The notes under the pieces were generated by a model, which was not told the DNA's origin, searched no databases, and saw nothing but the letters and a program-made list of their open reading frames with translations. Position numbers and translations under genes: made by a program. This document shows, piece by piece, positions 7,625 through 17,706 of a stretch of DNA of 64,000 bases. This DNA comes from Chitinophagaceae bacterium (GTDB lineage Bacteria; Bacteroidota; Bacteroidia; Chitinophagales; Chitinophagaceae), in NCBI GenBank assembly GCA_016710935.1, contig JADJTY010000009.1:1-64000 (forward strand). Direction: 5' to 3'. Within the stretch, counting starts at the first letter, position 1. Every line of letters begins with the position of its first letter.

Positions 7625-10189
7625 ATGAAGCAAATCAATTTCAAGCAGGTATTACCTCACCTGGCTGCCTTAATTATCTTTCTGTTACTCTCTGTTGTTT
7701 TAAATAAACCGGCACTTGAAGGTAAAGTGGTACAACAAACCGATGTTATTCAGTGGAGGGCAATGGCCCAGCAATCGTTTGAGTATAAAGAAAAAAACGG
7801 CCATTTTCCAAAATGGACAAACAGCATGATGAGCGGTATGCCAGCCTTTCAGATCGCACTGGGGCCAAAAAGCCCGGTTAATATTCATCTTGAACATGTA
7901 CAGAAAATTTTAACCCTGGGGTTTCCTAAACCCGTTTTTTACTTATTTATAACGGCCTTGTGCTTTTATCTGCTATGTATTGTAATGGGCATAAATCCAT
8001 GGATAAGCATATTGGGTGGTGTTGCCTATGCCTATTGCAGTTATAACCCTGTTTTAATTGCCGGTGGCCACGACACCAAATTAATGTCGATGGCCTACGC
8101 CCCTGCTGTTTTAGCAGGCCTTCAATTGGTATTTAAACAGAAATACTGGATAGGAACAGCCGTACTCCTTACCTCGGGCGTTTTACTGCTCAGCCAAAAT
8201 CACCAGCAGATCGTATATTATACCTTGTTGATTGCGGTATTCATGACAATCCCTTTTATCATAAAATGTATCCGGGAAAAAGCCTTCAGGCATTTAATTA
8301 TTGCTTCCATTATCAGTATAGGATTGGGTGCAGTGATATTGGGTACGATGGCGCTTACCTATTGGCCAACCTACGAATTCAGCAAAGAAACCATGCGTGG
8401 CGGCCGTAGTGAACTAACTCAAAAAGACAATAAGAATGCAACAAAAGGCGGGCTTGATAAAGATTATGCTTTTCAATGGAGCTATGGTAAAGCCGAAACT
8501 ATGACCTTGCTGGTACCCAATGCGTTTGGCGGTAGTTCTGCCGAGGGGCTTAGCGAAAATTCAAAAGCCATTGAAGTATTGCAGGAAAATGCACAAGCCC
8601 TGCCACAGGGGTATGCAGAACAGATCGCACAATCATCACCCATGTATTGGGGCGAATTGTTAAGCACGCAGGGAACTGTTTACCTGGGTGCCATGGTTTG
8701 TTTATTGTTTTTATTCGGTGCTTTCTTTTCAAAAAGCGAACACAGGTGGTGGTTAGTTGCTATTACCCTTTTTGGTATTGTACTTTCCTGGGGTAAAAAT
8801 TTTGAAGCAGTAAATTATTTCCTTTTCGACCATCTGCCTTTTTATAAAAAATTCAGGGCGCCATCTATGGCGCTGGTCATTCCGCAGCTATCTGTAGCCT
8901 TACTGGCCGTTATCTTTTTAAATGAATTTGTAAAAACAGAAAAAGAAAAATTATGGCTGCTTTTTAAAAAATGTTTGATAGTAGCCGGTGCAACTGTTGC
9001 TTTTTTAGGCTTGTTCTATTTCTTTTCTGATTTCAGTAATACGGCAACCGCTGAACTGCGCAAAGGCATTAACGAAGGGCTGCAGGGCAAAGGAAATGAT
9101 TTTACAAGAAGTTATTTTAGTGCATTAAAAGCCGACCGCCAGGCGTTTTACCTGGGCGATATGTGGCGCACCATCGGATTTATTTTTGTACTGGTGGCTG
9201 CCATGTTCCTATATGCAAAAAACTGGATCAAACCCACAGTGGTGTATGCGGCCTTAATTCTTTTCTGCATCATTGATCTGTTTGGTGTAAGCAAAAGATA
9301 TTTAAAAGAAGATAATTTTGTTGATGCCACTGAACTGGAGAACAGCTATGCCGATACCCGTGCAGATCTGCAGCTAAACAGCGATACCGGTTATTACAGA
9401 ATTGCAAACCTGGCATTCCCGGGAGGAAACGGCTATGCTTTTGACATCGGCAATTCTTTTAATGATGCCATTGCTTCCTATAAACACAATACCATTGGTG
9501 GTTATAGCCCGGCAAAATTGGGCCTTTACCAGGACCTGATCGAAAGGCAGATCTATAAAAACATCCAGGCATGGGCCATGAACCAATCAGCCAAAGACAG
9601 TTTCCCGGTTCTGAATATGCTGAACATGAAATATGTTATTGCACCGGATCAGGAACAAAAACAAACTATGGCAATACCTAACCCGTTTGCCATGGGCAAT
9701 TGCTGGCTGGTAAAAGAAGTTAAGTTTGTAAAGAATGCCGATGAAGAAATGAATGCGTTGAATTCATTTGACCCTGCTGCTGTTGCCTTTGTTGACGATC
9801 GCTTTAAATCGGCCATTCCCTTCACGCCTGTTTATGATTCAACAGCCACGATCAGGTTAATTGAAAATAAGAACGATGAAATAAAATACGAATTCAATGC
9901 CGCCGGAAACCAGTTTGCTGTGTTCAGCGAAATATATTACCCGCATGGATGGGAAGCCTATATTGACGGTAAGAAAACACCTTATGTAAAAACCAATTAT
10001 GCTTTAAGAGGCCTGGCCATACCTGCGGGTAAACATACGGTTGATTTTATTTTTGACCCCACATCAGTAAGGGTTGGTGAAAAAATAGGCCGGTATATGC
10101 ACTTGTTTTCGGTATTACTTGTACTGCTCTGTTTATTTATGGCCTGGAAATACAGGAATAAAGCAACAGCAAATTTAAAAGCGGAATAG
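7625..10189 (+). CDS. YfhO-like polytopic membrane protein
   Basis: This is a protein of about 854 residues if the ATG at 7625 is used; an in-frame TTG at 7604 is less likely. The first two thirds hold a dozen or so transmembrane helices with a large first extracytoplasmic loop (Asp-Val-Ile-Gln-Trp near residue 42), as in GT-C-fold glycosyltransferases. The C-terminal part is a soluble domain before one last helix. It resembles the YfhO family, in which some members decorate teichoic acids or other envelope glycans from lipid-linked sugars. Here it opens a plus-strand operon of glycosyltransferases and methyltransferases, so transfer of a sugar onto a surface glycan is a reasonable inference. 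Confidence 0.75.
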   Translation: MKQINFKQVLPHLAALIIFLLLSVVLNKPALEGKVVQQTDVIQWRAMAQQSFEYKEKNGHFPKWTNSMMSGMPAFQIALGPKSPVNIHLEHVQKILTLGFPKPVFYLFITALCFYLLCIVMGINPWISILGGVAYAYCSYNPVLIAGGHDTKLMSMAYAPAVLAGLQLVFKQKYWIGTAVLLTSGVLLLSQNHQQIVYYTLLIAVFMTIPFIIKCIREKAFRHLIIASIISIGLGAVILGTMALTYWPTYEFSKETMRGGRSELTQKDNKNATKGGLDKDYAFQWSYGKAETMTLLVPNAFGGSSAEGLSENSKAIEVLQENAQALPQGYAEQIAQSSPMYWGELLSTQGTVYLGAMVCLLFLFGAFFSKSEHRWWLVAITLFGIVLSWGKNFEAVNYFLFDHLPFYKKFRAPSMALVIPQLSVALLAVIFLNEFVKTEKEKLWLLFKKCLIVAGATVAFLGLFYFFSDFSNTATAELRKGINEGLQGKGNDFTRSYFSALKADRQAFYLGDMWRTIGFIFVLVAAMFLYAKNWIKPTVVYAALILFCIIDLFGVSKRYLKEDNFVDATELENSYADTRADLQLNSDTGYYRIANLAFPGGNGYAFDIGNSFNDAIASYKHNTIGGYSPAKLGLYQDLIERQIYKNIQAWAMNQSAKDSFPVLNMLNMKYVIAPDQEQKQTMAIPNPFAMGNCWLVKEVKFVKNADEEMNALNSFDPAAVAFVDDRFKSAIPFTPVYDSTATIRLIENKNDEIKYEFNAAGNQFAVFSEIYYPHGWEAYIDGKKTPYVKTNYALRGLAIPAGKHTVDFIFDPTSVRVGEKIGRYMHLFSVLLVLLCLFMAWKYRNKATANLKAE

Positions 10190-10194
10190 AACCA

Positions 10195-11235
10195 TTGCAT
10201 ACAAATCATAAATTTATTGAGCCGTATGATGATATTGCCTGCCTGATTAATGACAAGGCAAATATGCTGTACCAGAAAATACGGTTACTGGATATCAGCG
10301 ATACCCCTATTGATGAATTTGGGAAATACTATTTCAACAATCATCATACCGGTAAACGCCTTTTCTTTTCTATACAAAGCAGTGCAGATATCATTTACAA
10401 TTCGGTAAAGCAACATCATAAACCTGTACATGAAACCTCGTTTATAGATTATGGTGCGGGCCTTGGAACACTCTTTTTACTGGCAGGCATGGTCGGTTTT
10501 AAAAAAGTGTATTTCAATGATTATTTTCCGCAGTGGGCAGATTACGCAAAAATAATTTGCGATAAACTTGAGATCCATCTCGATGATTTTATCGCGGGCG
10601 ATATTGATGCGGTAATTGATTATGGCAAGTTCAATAATACGCACATCGATATTGTAGCTTCCCGGAATGTGGCAGAGCATATTTACAAACTCAGGGATTT
10701 TTATACAAAGCTTTACCAGTCGGGCATAACAACTATATGTTACGCCACCACTACTGCCAATTATCACAATCCGGCGATGCGGTTAAAACATTACTGGTAT
10801 CATTACCAGGTAGAAAAAAAACAGTATAAAAAACAGCGGGCATCCTGTATAAAAGAATTGGTACCGGCAGTTAATGATACCGACCTGGAAGCATTGGTGA
10901 AACTTACCCGGGGAAGGGCATTTGCAGATTTTAATCACGCTGTAGATAGTTATTTTAAAAAACAACCCATCCCGGCTGTTGAATTTTTATACACCAATAC
11001 ATGCGATTGCAAAACCGGGGTTTGGGCCGAAAATTTAATTACCCGGCAGGATTATTCGGATATCATTCAGCAATCGGGATTTACATTTGAATACACAGCC
11101 GGATTTTGGGATACACATTATAAATATGGTATCGTAAATTTAATCACCCGCCTGCTGAACCGGGTTATAAAACTAACCGGTAAAAAAGGATACTGGTTTG
11201 CACCGTTTGTAAATATAACGGCTATAAAAAAATAA
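10195..11235 (+). CDS. SAM-dependent methyltransferase-like protein
   Basis: This protein of about 346 residues contains a class I methyltransferase motif I (Asp-Tyr-Gly-Ala-Gly-Leu-Gly-Thr, about residues 84-91), an acidic Asn-Asp-Tyr after strand 2, and a Ser-Arg-Asn-Val-Ala-Glu-His strand-4 motif near residue 160. The substrate is unknown; a sugar is likely given the neighbours. The start is uncertain. TTG at 10195 keeps a five-base gap to the upstream stop and a natural N-terminus, while the first in-frame ATG is at 10264. The stop overlaps the next start by one base, so the two are translationally linked. Confidence 0.65.
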   Translation: MHTNHKFIEPYDDIACLINDKANMLYQKIRLLDISDTPIDEFGKYYFNNHHTGKRLFFSIQSSADIIYNSVKQHHKPVHETSFIDYGAGLGTLFLLAGMVGFKKVYFNDYFPQWADYAKIICDKLEIHLDDFIAGDIDAVIDYGKFNNTHIDIVASRNVAEHIYKLRDFYTKLYQSGITTICYATTTANYHNPAMRLKHYWYHYQVEKKQYKKQRASCIKELVPAVNDTDLEALVKLTRGRAFADFNHAVDSYFKKQPIPAVEFLYTNTCDCKTGVWAENLITRQDYSDIIQQSGFTFEYTAGFWDTHYKYGIVNLITRLLNRVIKLTGKKGYWFAPFVNITAIKK

Positions 11236-12362
11236 TGGATCATGCAGTTAACATATTAAGCCTTGTTCCTTATAAATTTTTACCGCCGGATATGGGCGGA
11301 CAAAAAGGTATTGCATTCTTCAACAGGTATCTAAGCAGGCATGTCAACCTGTACTGCGTCACAATTAAAGATAACATCCAGTCTGCCACAGAAGGTTATA
11401 CCATAAAAAACATCTTAAGCAACGGGCCGTCGCGGTACGTTAACCCTTTTTACTTTTTTACACTCCGCCGTATCATCAGGGAAGAGCATATAACGCACCT
11501 GATCATTGAACACCCTTATTATGGCTGGTTGGGTATTTTATTAAAATGGTTTTGCAAAATAAAGCTCATTGTTCATTCACACAATATAGAATCCCTGCGT
11601 TTTAAAAGCATGGGTAAATGGTGGTGGGGCATTTTATGGCATTATGAAAAATTCACACACCGGCAGGCAAACCATAATTTCTTTATTCAAAACAACGACC
11701 GGGCGTATGCTATTGCAAATTTTAAATTGGCACCCGCCCTTTGTACAACTATTACCTATGGGTTTGAGCACAGCCATGTTCCCACACCGGAAGAGAAAAT
11801 CAACGCCCGTACATTGATCTGCAAAACCCATGCAATTAAGGAAACAGACAGGCTGTTGCTTTTTAACGGCACATTGGGATACAAGCCAAACCTGGATGCA
11901 CTGGATACCATCCTGGAAAAAATAAATCCTTTGCTTTTAGCTGCCACTGGCTTTGCATACAAGATCATCATCTGCGGTAACAAACTCCCTTCATCGTATG
12001 CAGGCCTGGTTAGTTACCAGGAAAAAAATATTGTGTATGCCGGATTTGTTGATGACATCAACTTGTATTTTAAAGGATGTGATATTTTCATTAACCCGGT
12101 TATCGATGGTGGCGGTATAAAAACAAAAATAGTTGAGGCCCTGGGATATGATCTTTCGGTAATCAGTACAAAAAGCGGCGCTATTGGTATCCCGGAAGAA
12201 GTTACCGGTGATAAACTAAAAATTATTGAAGACAACGACTGGATAACATTTGCTGAAAGCATCCTTTCACTCGATCCGGCAACTCAAACACCTCCTGCAT
12301 TTTTTGAGCATTTTTACTGGGATAATATTGCAAAAAAAGCAGCGGGGATATTAACAGCATAA
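11235..12362 (+). CDS. Glycosyltransferase family 4-like protein
   Basis: This 375-residue GT-B-fold protein has an N-terminal Gly-Gly-Gln-Lys-Gly acceptor-side motif (about residues 21-25) and a His-Ser-His-Asn loop (about 115). It also has a sugar-nucleotide-binding C-half with Leu-Phe-Asn-Gly-Thr-Leu-Gly-Tyr-Lys-Pro-Asn and Asp-Gly-Gly-Gly-Ile-Lys-Thr-Lys-Ile-Val-Glu-Ala. This pattern is typical of GT4 enzymes that extend surface polysaccharides. The donor and acceptor cannot be told from sequence. ATG 11235 shares its A with the previous stop codon. Confidence 0.82.
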   Translation: MDHAVNILSLVPYKFLPPDMGGQKGIAFFNRYLSRHVNLYCVTIKDNIQSATEGYTIKNILSNGPSRYVNPFYFFTLRRIIREEHITHLIIEHPYYGWLGILLKWFCKIKLIVHSHNIESLRFKSMGKWWWGILWHYEKFTHRQANHNFFIQNNDRAYAIANFKLAPALCTTITYGFEHSHVPTPEEKINARTLICKTHAIKETDRLLLFNGTLGYKPNLDALDTILEKINPLLLAATGFAYKIIICGNKLPSSYAGLVSYQEKNIVYAGFVDDINLYFKGCDIFINPVIDGGGIKTKIVEALGYDLSVISTKSGAIGIPEEVTGDKLKIIEDNDWITFAESILSLDPATQTPPAFFEHFYWDNIAKKAAGILTA

Positions 12363-12374
12363 CTAAACACGATC

Positions 12375-13064
12375 ATGGTTATTGGGAACGGCATGTTGGC
12401 AAAAGCATTTGAAAGCTACCTGGACCAGGAAGGCTTTATCATTTTTGCATCCGGTGTTTCTGATTCTACCAGTGCTGATTCCACTGCTTTTGAAAGGGAA
12501 ATACAATTGCTGACAGATACCATTAAAAACAACAACGACAAATTTTTTGTGTATTTCAGCACCTGCAGCATCAACGATCCATCCATGCAGCATTCGCTGT
12601 ACGTGCAGCATAAAATAAAAGCCGAGGAACTCATCATAAACCAATGTGCTTCCTTCATTATTTTCCGTTTAACCAACCCCGTAGGAAAAACCGGCAACAG
12701 GCATACTGTGGTTAACTATTTCATCAACCATATTGCAGAAAAAAAGGAATTTACAGTTTGGAAAAATGCCAGTCGCAACATTATTGATATCGACGATGTA
12801 TACCTTGTATGTAACGAAATTTTGCAGAAAAAGCTGTTCATATGTTCTATAGTCAATATTGCCAATCCTCAAAATTATACGGTTCCCTTTATCGTTGAAA
12901 ATATTGAAACTTATTTCAACACCCGGGCACATTACAGCCTGGTTGATACAGGTGGGGCCCCGGCAATTGATACTACGGCTGTTAATGCCTTATTCACAAA
13001 ATTTAATATTAATTTTGACGAACACTATTTACAAAAGCTGCTGAAAAAATATTTTCCCCAATAA
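12375..13064 (+). CDS. Short NAD-dependent epimerase/dehydratase-like (SDR) protein
   Basis: This 229-residue protein is shorter than usual extended SDRs (about 300-330). It starts almost directly with a Gly-Asn-Gly-Met-Leu-Ala nucleotide-binding turn. The catalytic pattern is retained: a serine in Phe-Ser-Thr-Cys-Ser near residue 57, then Tyr-x-x-x-Lys (Tyr-Val-Gln-His-Lys) near 76-80. A Phe-Arg-Leu-Thr-Asn-Pro-Val-Gly segment follows. It is probably a nucleotide-sugar reductase or epimerase serving the flanking glycosyltransferases; the exact reaction is unknown. Its stop overlaps the next ATG. Confidence 0.7.
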   Translation: MVIGNGMLAKAFESYLDQEGFIIFASGVSDSTSADSTAFEREIQLLTDTIKNNNDKFFVYFSTCSINDPSMQHSLYVQHKIKAEELIINQCASFIIFRLTNPVGKTGNRHTVVNYFINHIAEKKEFTVWKNASRNIIDIDDVYLVCNEILQKKLFICSIVNIANPQNYTVPFIVENIETYFNTRAHYSLVDTGGAPAIDTTAVNALFTKFNINFDEHYLQKLLKKYFPQ

Positions 13065-14251
13065 TGACCTACACTGCTGCCAAAAGGAAACTACAACTGG
13101 AATTGATCGGCATGTTTCCATTTGTTTTATTAGGCAAAATTGCAGGCCATCTGTTCAGTTTACAAACAAAACACCCCGTATTTCTTTTTTTTCCAAACGG
13201 CGATATCGGAGGTTCACCCCAGGTTAATATTGATATCAGCCATTGCATCCGGCATGAAAAGCCGCTGATCATTTTTTCTAAAAAAGCCGGCAATAACCAG
13301 TTTCGGGAAAAATATAATATAGAAGGGGTACGGGTTCTGGATCTGCACAAATACATCGATAATAAATTTCTCCATTTTATTAATTTCTTCTTTCGTGGTG
13401 TATTATCGGTATGGATAAACAAACAGGAAAATGCCCGGGTTTTGGGTGGTGAAAGCATCTTTTTTTATAAAGTGATACCCCATCTTAAAAAGCACGTGCA
13501 TTGTGTAGAACTCTGTCACCTGGCAACCTGGCTTCCTTACTCCATCGGGTTTATCGACCGGATCAATTACCGGGTTTTCAGTACAGAAAAACTGAAGGAA
13601 CAGGTGGAAAAACAGTATCGTGAAAATAACCTCCTTCCCTCCTATTTTGAGAAACTATTCTTTATTGATAATGCCATTGATATTCCGGAATACCTGCCCA
13701 TTTATAATACAGCATTGCAGGTGTATTTTATTGGCCGTGGTGCTGCGCAGAAACGGGTTCACCTGGTTGCGGCTATTGCCAAAACTGCCTATGAAAAGCA
13801 GCTGCCCGTTTCCTTTAATTTTGTGGGTGATGTAGAAAATGTAATAACTATTGCTGATTTTCCTTTTTGTAAATTTTATGGAAATGTAAAAGAGGAAGCG
13901 GCCATGAAACGTATTTATGCAGAAGCGGATATACTGTTACTCACTTCTTCCTATGAAGGACTGCCGATTGTTGTAATGCAGATGATGGCCTATGGAAAAG
14001 TTGTAATTTCTACTGCTGTTAATGGTATACCTGATTATATTGTTCATGAAGAAAATGGGTTACTGATAACAGCCACTGAAGAAAATGACATTGTAGCGGA
14101 AGGCGTTGCGCATATTGAAAGATTATTGGCCAACCCGGAGATGCGGCTGAAACTGGGCAAACGAAGCAGGGAGATCGCCATTCAAAAGTTCAGCAGGGAA
14201 GCTTTTTGTAAAGGCTATCATACATTATTAAAGCTCGGGGCAAATCAATGA
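13064..14251 (+). CDS. Glycosyltransferase family 4 protein
   Basis: This 395-residue protein has the GT-B fold of GT4. An N-terminal Gly-Gly-Ser-Pro-Gln-Val motif (about residues 48-53) is followed by a C-half with Glu-Gly-Leu-Pro-Ile-Val-Val-Met-Gln-Met-Met-Ala-Tyr-Gly and a Gly-Ile-Pro-Asp-Tyr-Ile segment. The canonical E-x7-E donor-binding motif reads E-x7-Q here, which is unusual but does occur. It lies in the same operon and starts with a one-base TAATG overlap. A role in polysaccharide or LPS sugar addition is inferred from context. Confidence 0.82.
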   Translation: MTYTAAKRKLQLELIGMFPFVLLGKIAGHLFSLQTKHPVFLFFPNGDIGGSPQVNIDISHCIRHEKPLIIFSKKAGNNQFREKYNIEGVRVLDLHKYIDNKFLHFINFFFRGVLSVWINKQENARVLGGESIFFYKVIPHLKKHVHCVELCHLATWLPYSIGFIDRINYRVFSTEKLKEQVEKQYRENNLLPSYFEKLFFIDNAIDIPEYLPIYNTALQVYFIGRGAAQKRVHLVAAIAKTAYEKQLPVSFNFVGDVENVITIADFPFCKFYGNVKEEAAMKRIYAEADILLLTSSYEGLPIVVMQMMAYGKVVISTAVNGIPDYIVHEENGLLITATEENDIVAEGVAHIERLLANPEMRLKLGKRSREIAIQKFSREAFCKGYHTLLKLGANQ

Positions 14252-14258
14252 TAGCAGT

Positions 14259-14969
14259 ATGACTACAAATATTTTTATAACAAAATGGTATCATGTTTTT
14301 TCACAACCTTTTTTCCTCATCCGGAAAGGGCTGAAAATTAAAATTGAAACATTAGCCAGGCAGCTTAACGGGAAGGTGTTGGATTTTGGGTGTGGGGCAA
14401 AACCCTATGCACCATATTTTACTCACGTTGATGAATACATTGGGTTGGATATTGAAAAATCGGGTCATGAGCATGTCAATGAACAGATTGATGTTTATTA
14501 TGACGGAAAGATCATACCATTTTCCGAAGATCATTTTGACGCCGTTTTTTCATCGGAAGTATTTGAACATGTTTTTAACCTGGAAGAAGTATTACCCGAG
14601 ATACACCGGGTTTTAAAACCAGGTGGCAGATTATTATTTACCTGCCCCTTTGCCTGGCCCGAACATGAAGTGCCCTATGATTTTGCCAGGTACAGCAGTT
14701 TTGGGATCAAGGCTATTGTGGAACGAAACGGATTTAAAATTACAGAACAACATAAGACCGGTCATTTTTTTGAAGTACTGATGCAGTACCTGATCCTGTA
14801 TATATTTTATTTTTTACCAAAGAAACCAGCTGCATTGTATTATTTCTTTCACCAGCTATTCATACTCCCTTTTTTATTATTTACAGTATTCATTTCTTTC
14901 CTTTTGCCTGTTAAAATGAAAAGAAAAGACCTGTATTTTAATAATGTTTTACTGGTAGAAAAAATATAG
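14259..14969 (+). CDS. Class I SAM methyltransferase with C-terminal membrane segments
   Basis: The protein has 236 residues. Motif I is Asp-Phe-Gly-Cys-Gly-Ala-Lys-Pro (about residues 42-49), motif II contains Gly-Leu-Asp-Ile-Glu, and the Methyltransf_11 signature Ser-Ser-Glu-Val-Phe-Glu-His plus Leu-Lys-Pro-Gly-Gly follow. After about residue 165 the chain becomes strongly hydrophobic with two likely membrane helices, suggesting action on a lipid-linked glycan at the inner membrane. It is the last gene of the plus-strand glycan operon, convergent with the GT2 gene across a 12-base gap. Confidence 0.8.
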   Translation: MTTNIFITKWYHVFSQPFFLIRKGLKIKIETLARQLNGKVLDFGCGAKPYAPYFTHVDEYIGLDIEKSGHEHVNEQIDVYYDGKIIPFSEDHFDAVFSSEVFEHVFNLEEVLPEIHRVLKPGGRLLFTCPFAWPEHEVPYDFARYSSFGIKAIVERNGFKITEQHKTGHFFEVLMQYLILYIFYFLPKKPAALYYFFHQLFILPFLLFTVFISFLLPVKMKRKDLYFNNVLLVEKI

Positions 14970-14981
14970 TATCCGTCATGG

Positions 14982-15851
14982 CTATTTTTTCAGCCGCAGT
15001 TTAATATACCAGGCCAACACCCTTATATAGCCTTTTATAGCCAGCAATTTATATTTAATACCGGGGTAAAAATTAAAATTCATTTTGTACACCTGCAGAA
15101 TATGCGATGCTAATTTTACGGCATGAGGAGTATTAACCCCGGACATATTTCCTCCATGCACCCGGTAAAGCGCCACTTTACGATCAATAAACACAATCCG
15201 GTTTAAACAGGCCGCCCTTTGGTAAAAATACCAATCCTCAATAGAAAGTTCTTCGGGATATTTCCCAATTTCACTAAAAATATCTTTGCGGTAAAAAAGT
15301 ACAGGGCCTCCCAGTTTAATACCCTGTATACATTCCTTCAAAATATCTTCATCATTATAGTAGCGTGATTTATCGGCCTTCCAGTAATCTGCTGCTGAAC
15401 TTTGCATAATAATGGTATCATCATCATCAATTACATATGCATCATTTAACAATACGGATTTACCAGGCCTTTCCTCCAGCATCTTTACCCGGGCGGCAAT
15501 GGTATCTCCAAATAAACAATCATCTGAAGCCAGTGGCAGAATATATTTTCCTTTGGCTAGTTCAATCATTTCATTTAAAGTGGAACAAACACCTTTATTA
15601 TGCCTGCTGATATAGCTAACATTAATTTCATCCTTATGCACAGATATCCATTCTTTAATCCGGGCATCCGAATTATCCTTTGAGCCATCATTAATGATGA
15701 TGATCTCTTTAAACAAATAAGTATCTTCTTTTATGCTGTTTAAAGTTCGTTGAACATATTTTTCGTGGTTATAACATGGTATCACGATGCTTACCCATAT
15801 GCGGCTATCATTTCCTTCAGCATTTATTTCTTTGTAATGATCTGTTTTCAT
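14982..15851 (-). CDS. Glycosyltransferase family 2 protein
   Basis: This 289-residue GT-A enzyme has Val-Ile-Pro-Cys-Tyr-Asn at about residues 23-28, Asn-Asp-Gly-Ser near 55-58, the metal-binding Ser-Asp-Asp near 109-111 and a later Glu-Asp-Trp catalytic-base motif near 207. It is the last gene of the minus-strand sugar operon, and its ATG overlaps the stop of the DegT aminotransferase (TAATG). It probably adds the sugar made by the upstream enzymes to a growing surface glycan; donor identity is not visible. Confidence 0.85.
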   Translation of the reverse strand: MKTDHYKEINAEGNDSRIWVSIVIPCYNHEKYVQRTLNSIKEDTYLFKEIIIINDGSKDNSDARIKEWISVHKDEINVSYISRHNKGVCSTLNEMIELAKGKYILPLASDDCLFGDTIAARVKMLEERPGKSVLLNDAYVIDDDDTIIMQSSAADYWKADKSRYYNDEDILKECIQGIKLGGPVLFYRKDIFSEIGKYPEELSIEDWYFYQRAACLNRIVFIDRKVALYRVHGGNMSGVNTPHAVKLASHILQVYKMNFNFYPGIKYKLLAIKGYIRVLAWYIKLRLKK

Positions 15852-16964
15852 TAATATTTGTTGATGACTTCAACTATTTTTTGCATCTCCCCAGGTGTTA
15901 TTACACTGCTAAGAGGCAGGCTTACAACTTCCTTGTGTATTTTTTCAGATATGAGAAATTTTAAATGGCTATAGTTTTTGTAAGCCTGTTGCAAATGTGG
16001 TGGTATAGGATAATGAATTACTGTCTGTATGGTGTGATCACGAAGGTATTTTTGAAAATCGTCCCTGTTTGTTACCCGTACAACAAAAAGATGCCATACA
16101 TGTTTAGGATTATTAAGTACATCTGATCCGGCAGGAACAGGAAGGATTATTTTTTCATTTTTAATCTGATCTATATAATACTGGGCAACTTTTCTCCTGT
16201 ATTGATTATCTGCATCAAGTGATCTTAACTTTACTGATAAGAATGCTGCCTGAAGTTCATCAAGACGGCTATTAATCCCACAATAGAGGTTTTGATATTT
16301 TATGTGGGAGCCATAATTACGTAATGCCCGTAAAATTTTAGTCAACTCCTCATCATTTGTACAAATTGCACCACCATCTCCTAAAGCACCCAGGTTCTTA
16401 CCAGGATAGAAACTAAACCCGCTTGCATCGCCTAAATTTCCACTCCTGCTTACGCCTAAAACAGCGCCATGAGACTGGGCACTGTCTTCTATAACTTTTA
16501 AATTATGTTTTCTTGCAATTGTATTAATGGCATCCATATCACATAACAGCCCATATAAATGAACAGGTAAAACAGCCCTGGTACGGGGTGTTATTTTCGC
16601 TTCAACAAGAACGGGATCTAACAAGTAAGTATTAATATCCGGCTCAACCAAAACCGGTACCAAACCTGCTTTTGATATAGCCAGAATACTGGCTATATAT
16701 GTATTTGAAGGAACTATTACTTCATCGCCGTTTTTCATCATACCCATTACCTTATACGCTTCTAAAATAAGAATCAGTGCATCTAAACCATTAGCTACGC
16801 CAATACAATTTGACACACCACAATAATTGGCAAACTCCTCTTCAAATTTTTTTACTTCTTTTCCTAAAATGAACCAGCCAGAGTCCAGCACCCTTTCAAA
16901 AGCGTCCAGATAAATCATTCCGGTCTTTTTCATTTACTGTCCTGAGGTTTAAAAATTCTATCAT
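15851..16964 (-). CDS. DegT/DnrJ/EryC1-type sugar aminotransferase (N-terminal frameshift)
   Basis: This PLP-dependent aminotransferase makes amino sugars from nucleotide keto-sugars. The PLP lysine is in Tyr-Pro-Gly-Lys-Asn-Leu-Gly-Ala-Leu-Gly-Asp, preceded by Glu-Asp-Ser-Ala-Gln-Ser-His-Gly. The intact frame starts at 16933, but it lacks the family's first strand. That strand (Met-Ile-Glu-Phe-Leu-Asn-Leu...) is encoded one frame over from ATG 16964, so a one-base indel lies near 16905-16915. The rebuilt length is about 370 residues, normal for the family. The closest functional types are FdtB/QdtB-like 3-aminotransferases, which fits the FdtA-like isomerase at 21.1 kb. Confidence 0.8.
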
Positions 16965-16999
16965 ACTTAAAAAATTGTAAAATTAGTATAAAAACTTAC

Positions 17000-17706
17000 T
17001 TATTTTAAACAAACAACAAATATTTCAGCGCAATATTCCTGGAAATATTTTCCCACTTTATAAAACCCGTCGATCATTTCAGGTGTCCAGTTATTTTCTA
17101 TTTGTACATTTGATATAGGCTTAAGAAATATCCCCCACTTTCCTGTATTTTAAATCCTGCATCTTTCATTTGTGCTTTTAAGATATTCATATCATAAACC
17201 CTAAAGTGTCCTAATTCATTATCCCGTGCGTTTAATTCGTATTCACTTTTAAGCAAACCCATTTGTACCGCAACCATACGATGAATAGATTTTGCATTAG
17301 GAACTGATACTAAAAAAACACCATCATCAGCCAGCCAGTTATATATCTTCTTTAATACCAAAGCCGGGTTTTCAATATGCTCCAACACGTGACTCATAAT
17401 AATAGTATCGTATTTTCGGGATGTTTCAAATTCTTCAAACAATGAATGATACTTGGTAACATTTGAATATTCAGGGATTTCTTTTAATCAATTTCTCTGA
17501 GCCTTCAACCATGTGCAGCGTTTCAAATTCCTTAACAAGAGATTTAGTCATATATCCCGAAGCAGGGCCTAATTCCAGTGCTGTTTTCCTTTAAAAAATG
17601 GTTTAAGGCTCTCAAAATTAAATTTGGCAAGTTGGTAGTCAAAATTTAAAATAGTTTCACCGTAAAAATTTGCAGAGTCATCCACCCTCTTTTTTAAATC
17701 ATTCAT
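17000..17706 (-). pseudogene. Frameshifted class I SAM methyltransferase
   Basis: Rebuilt across indels this is a methyltransferase of about 235 residues. Frame pieces give an N-terminus from ATG 17706, a Leu-Glu-Leu-Gly-Pro-Ala-Ser-Gly motif I, then His-Val-Leu-Glu-His-Ile-Glu-Asn-Pro (the longest intact piece, 17098-17442), and a C-terminus ending at the TAA of 17000-17002. At least three single-base changes are needed: a missing A in an A run near 17586, an extra A near 17487, and one in a five-base G/C run at 17131-17135. All are in homopolymers, so sequencing error is more likely than decay. Its ATG overlaps the upstream HAD stop by a few bases. Confidence 0.72.
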
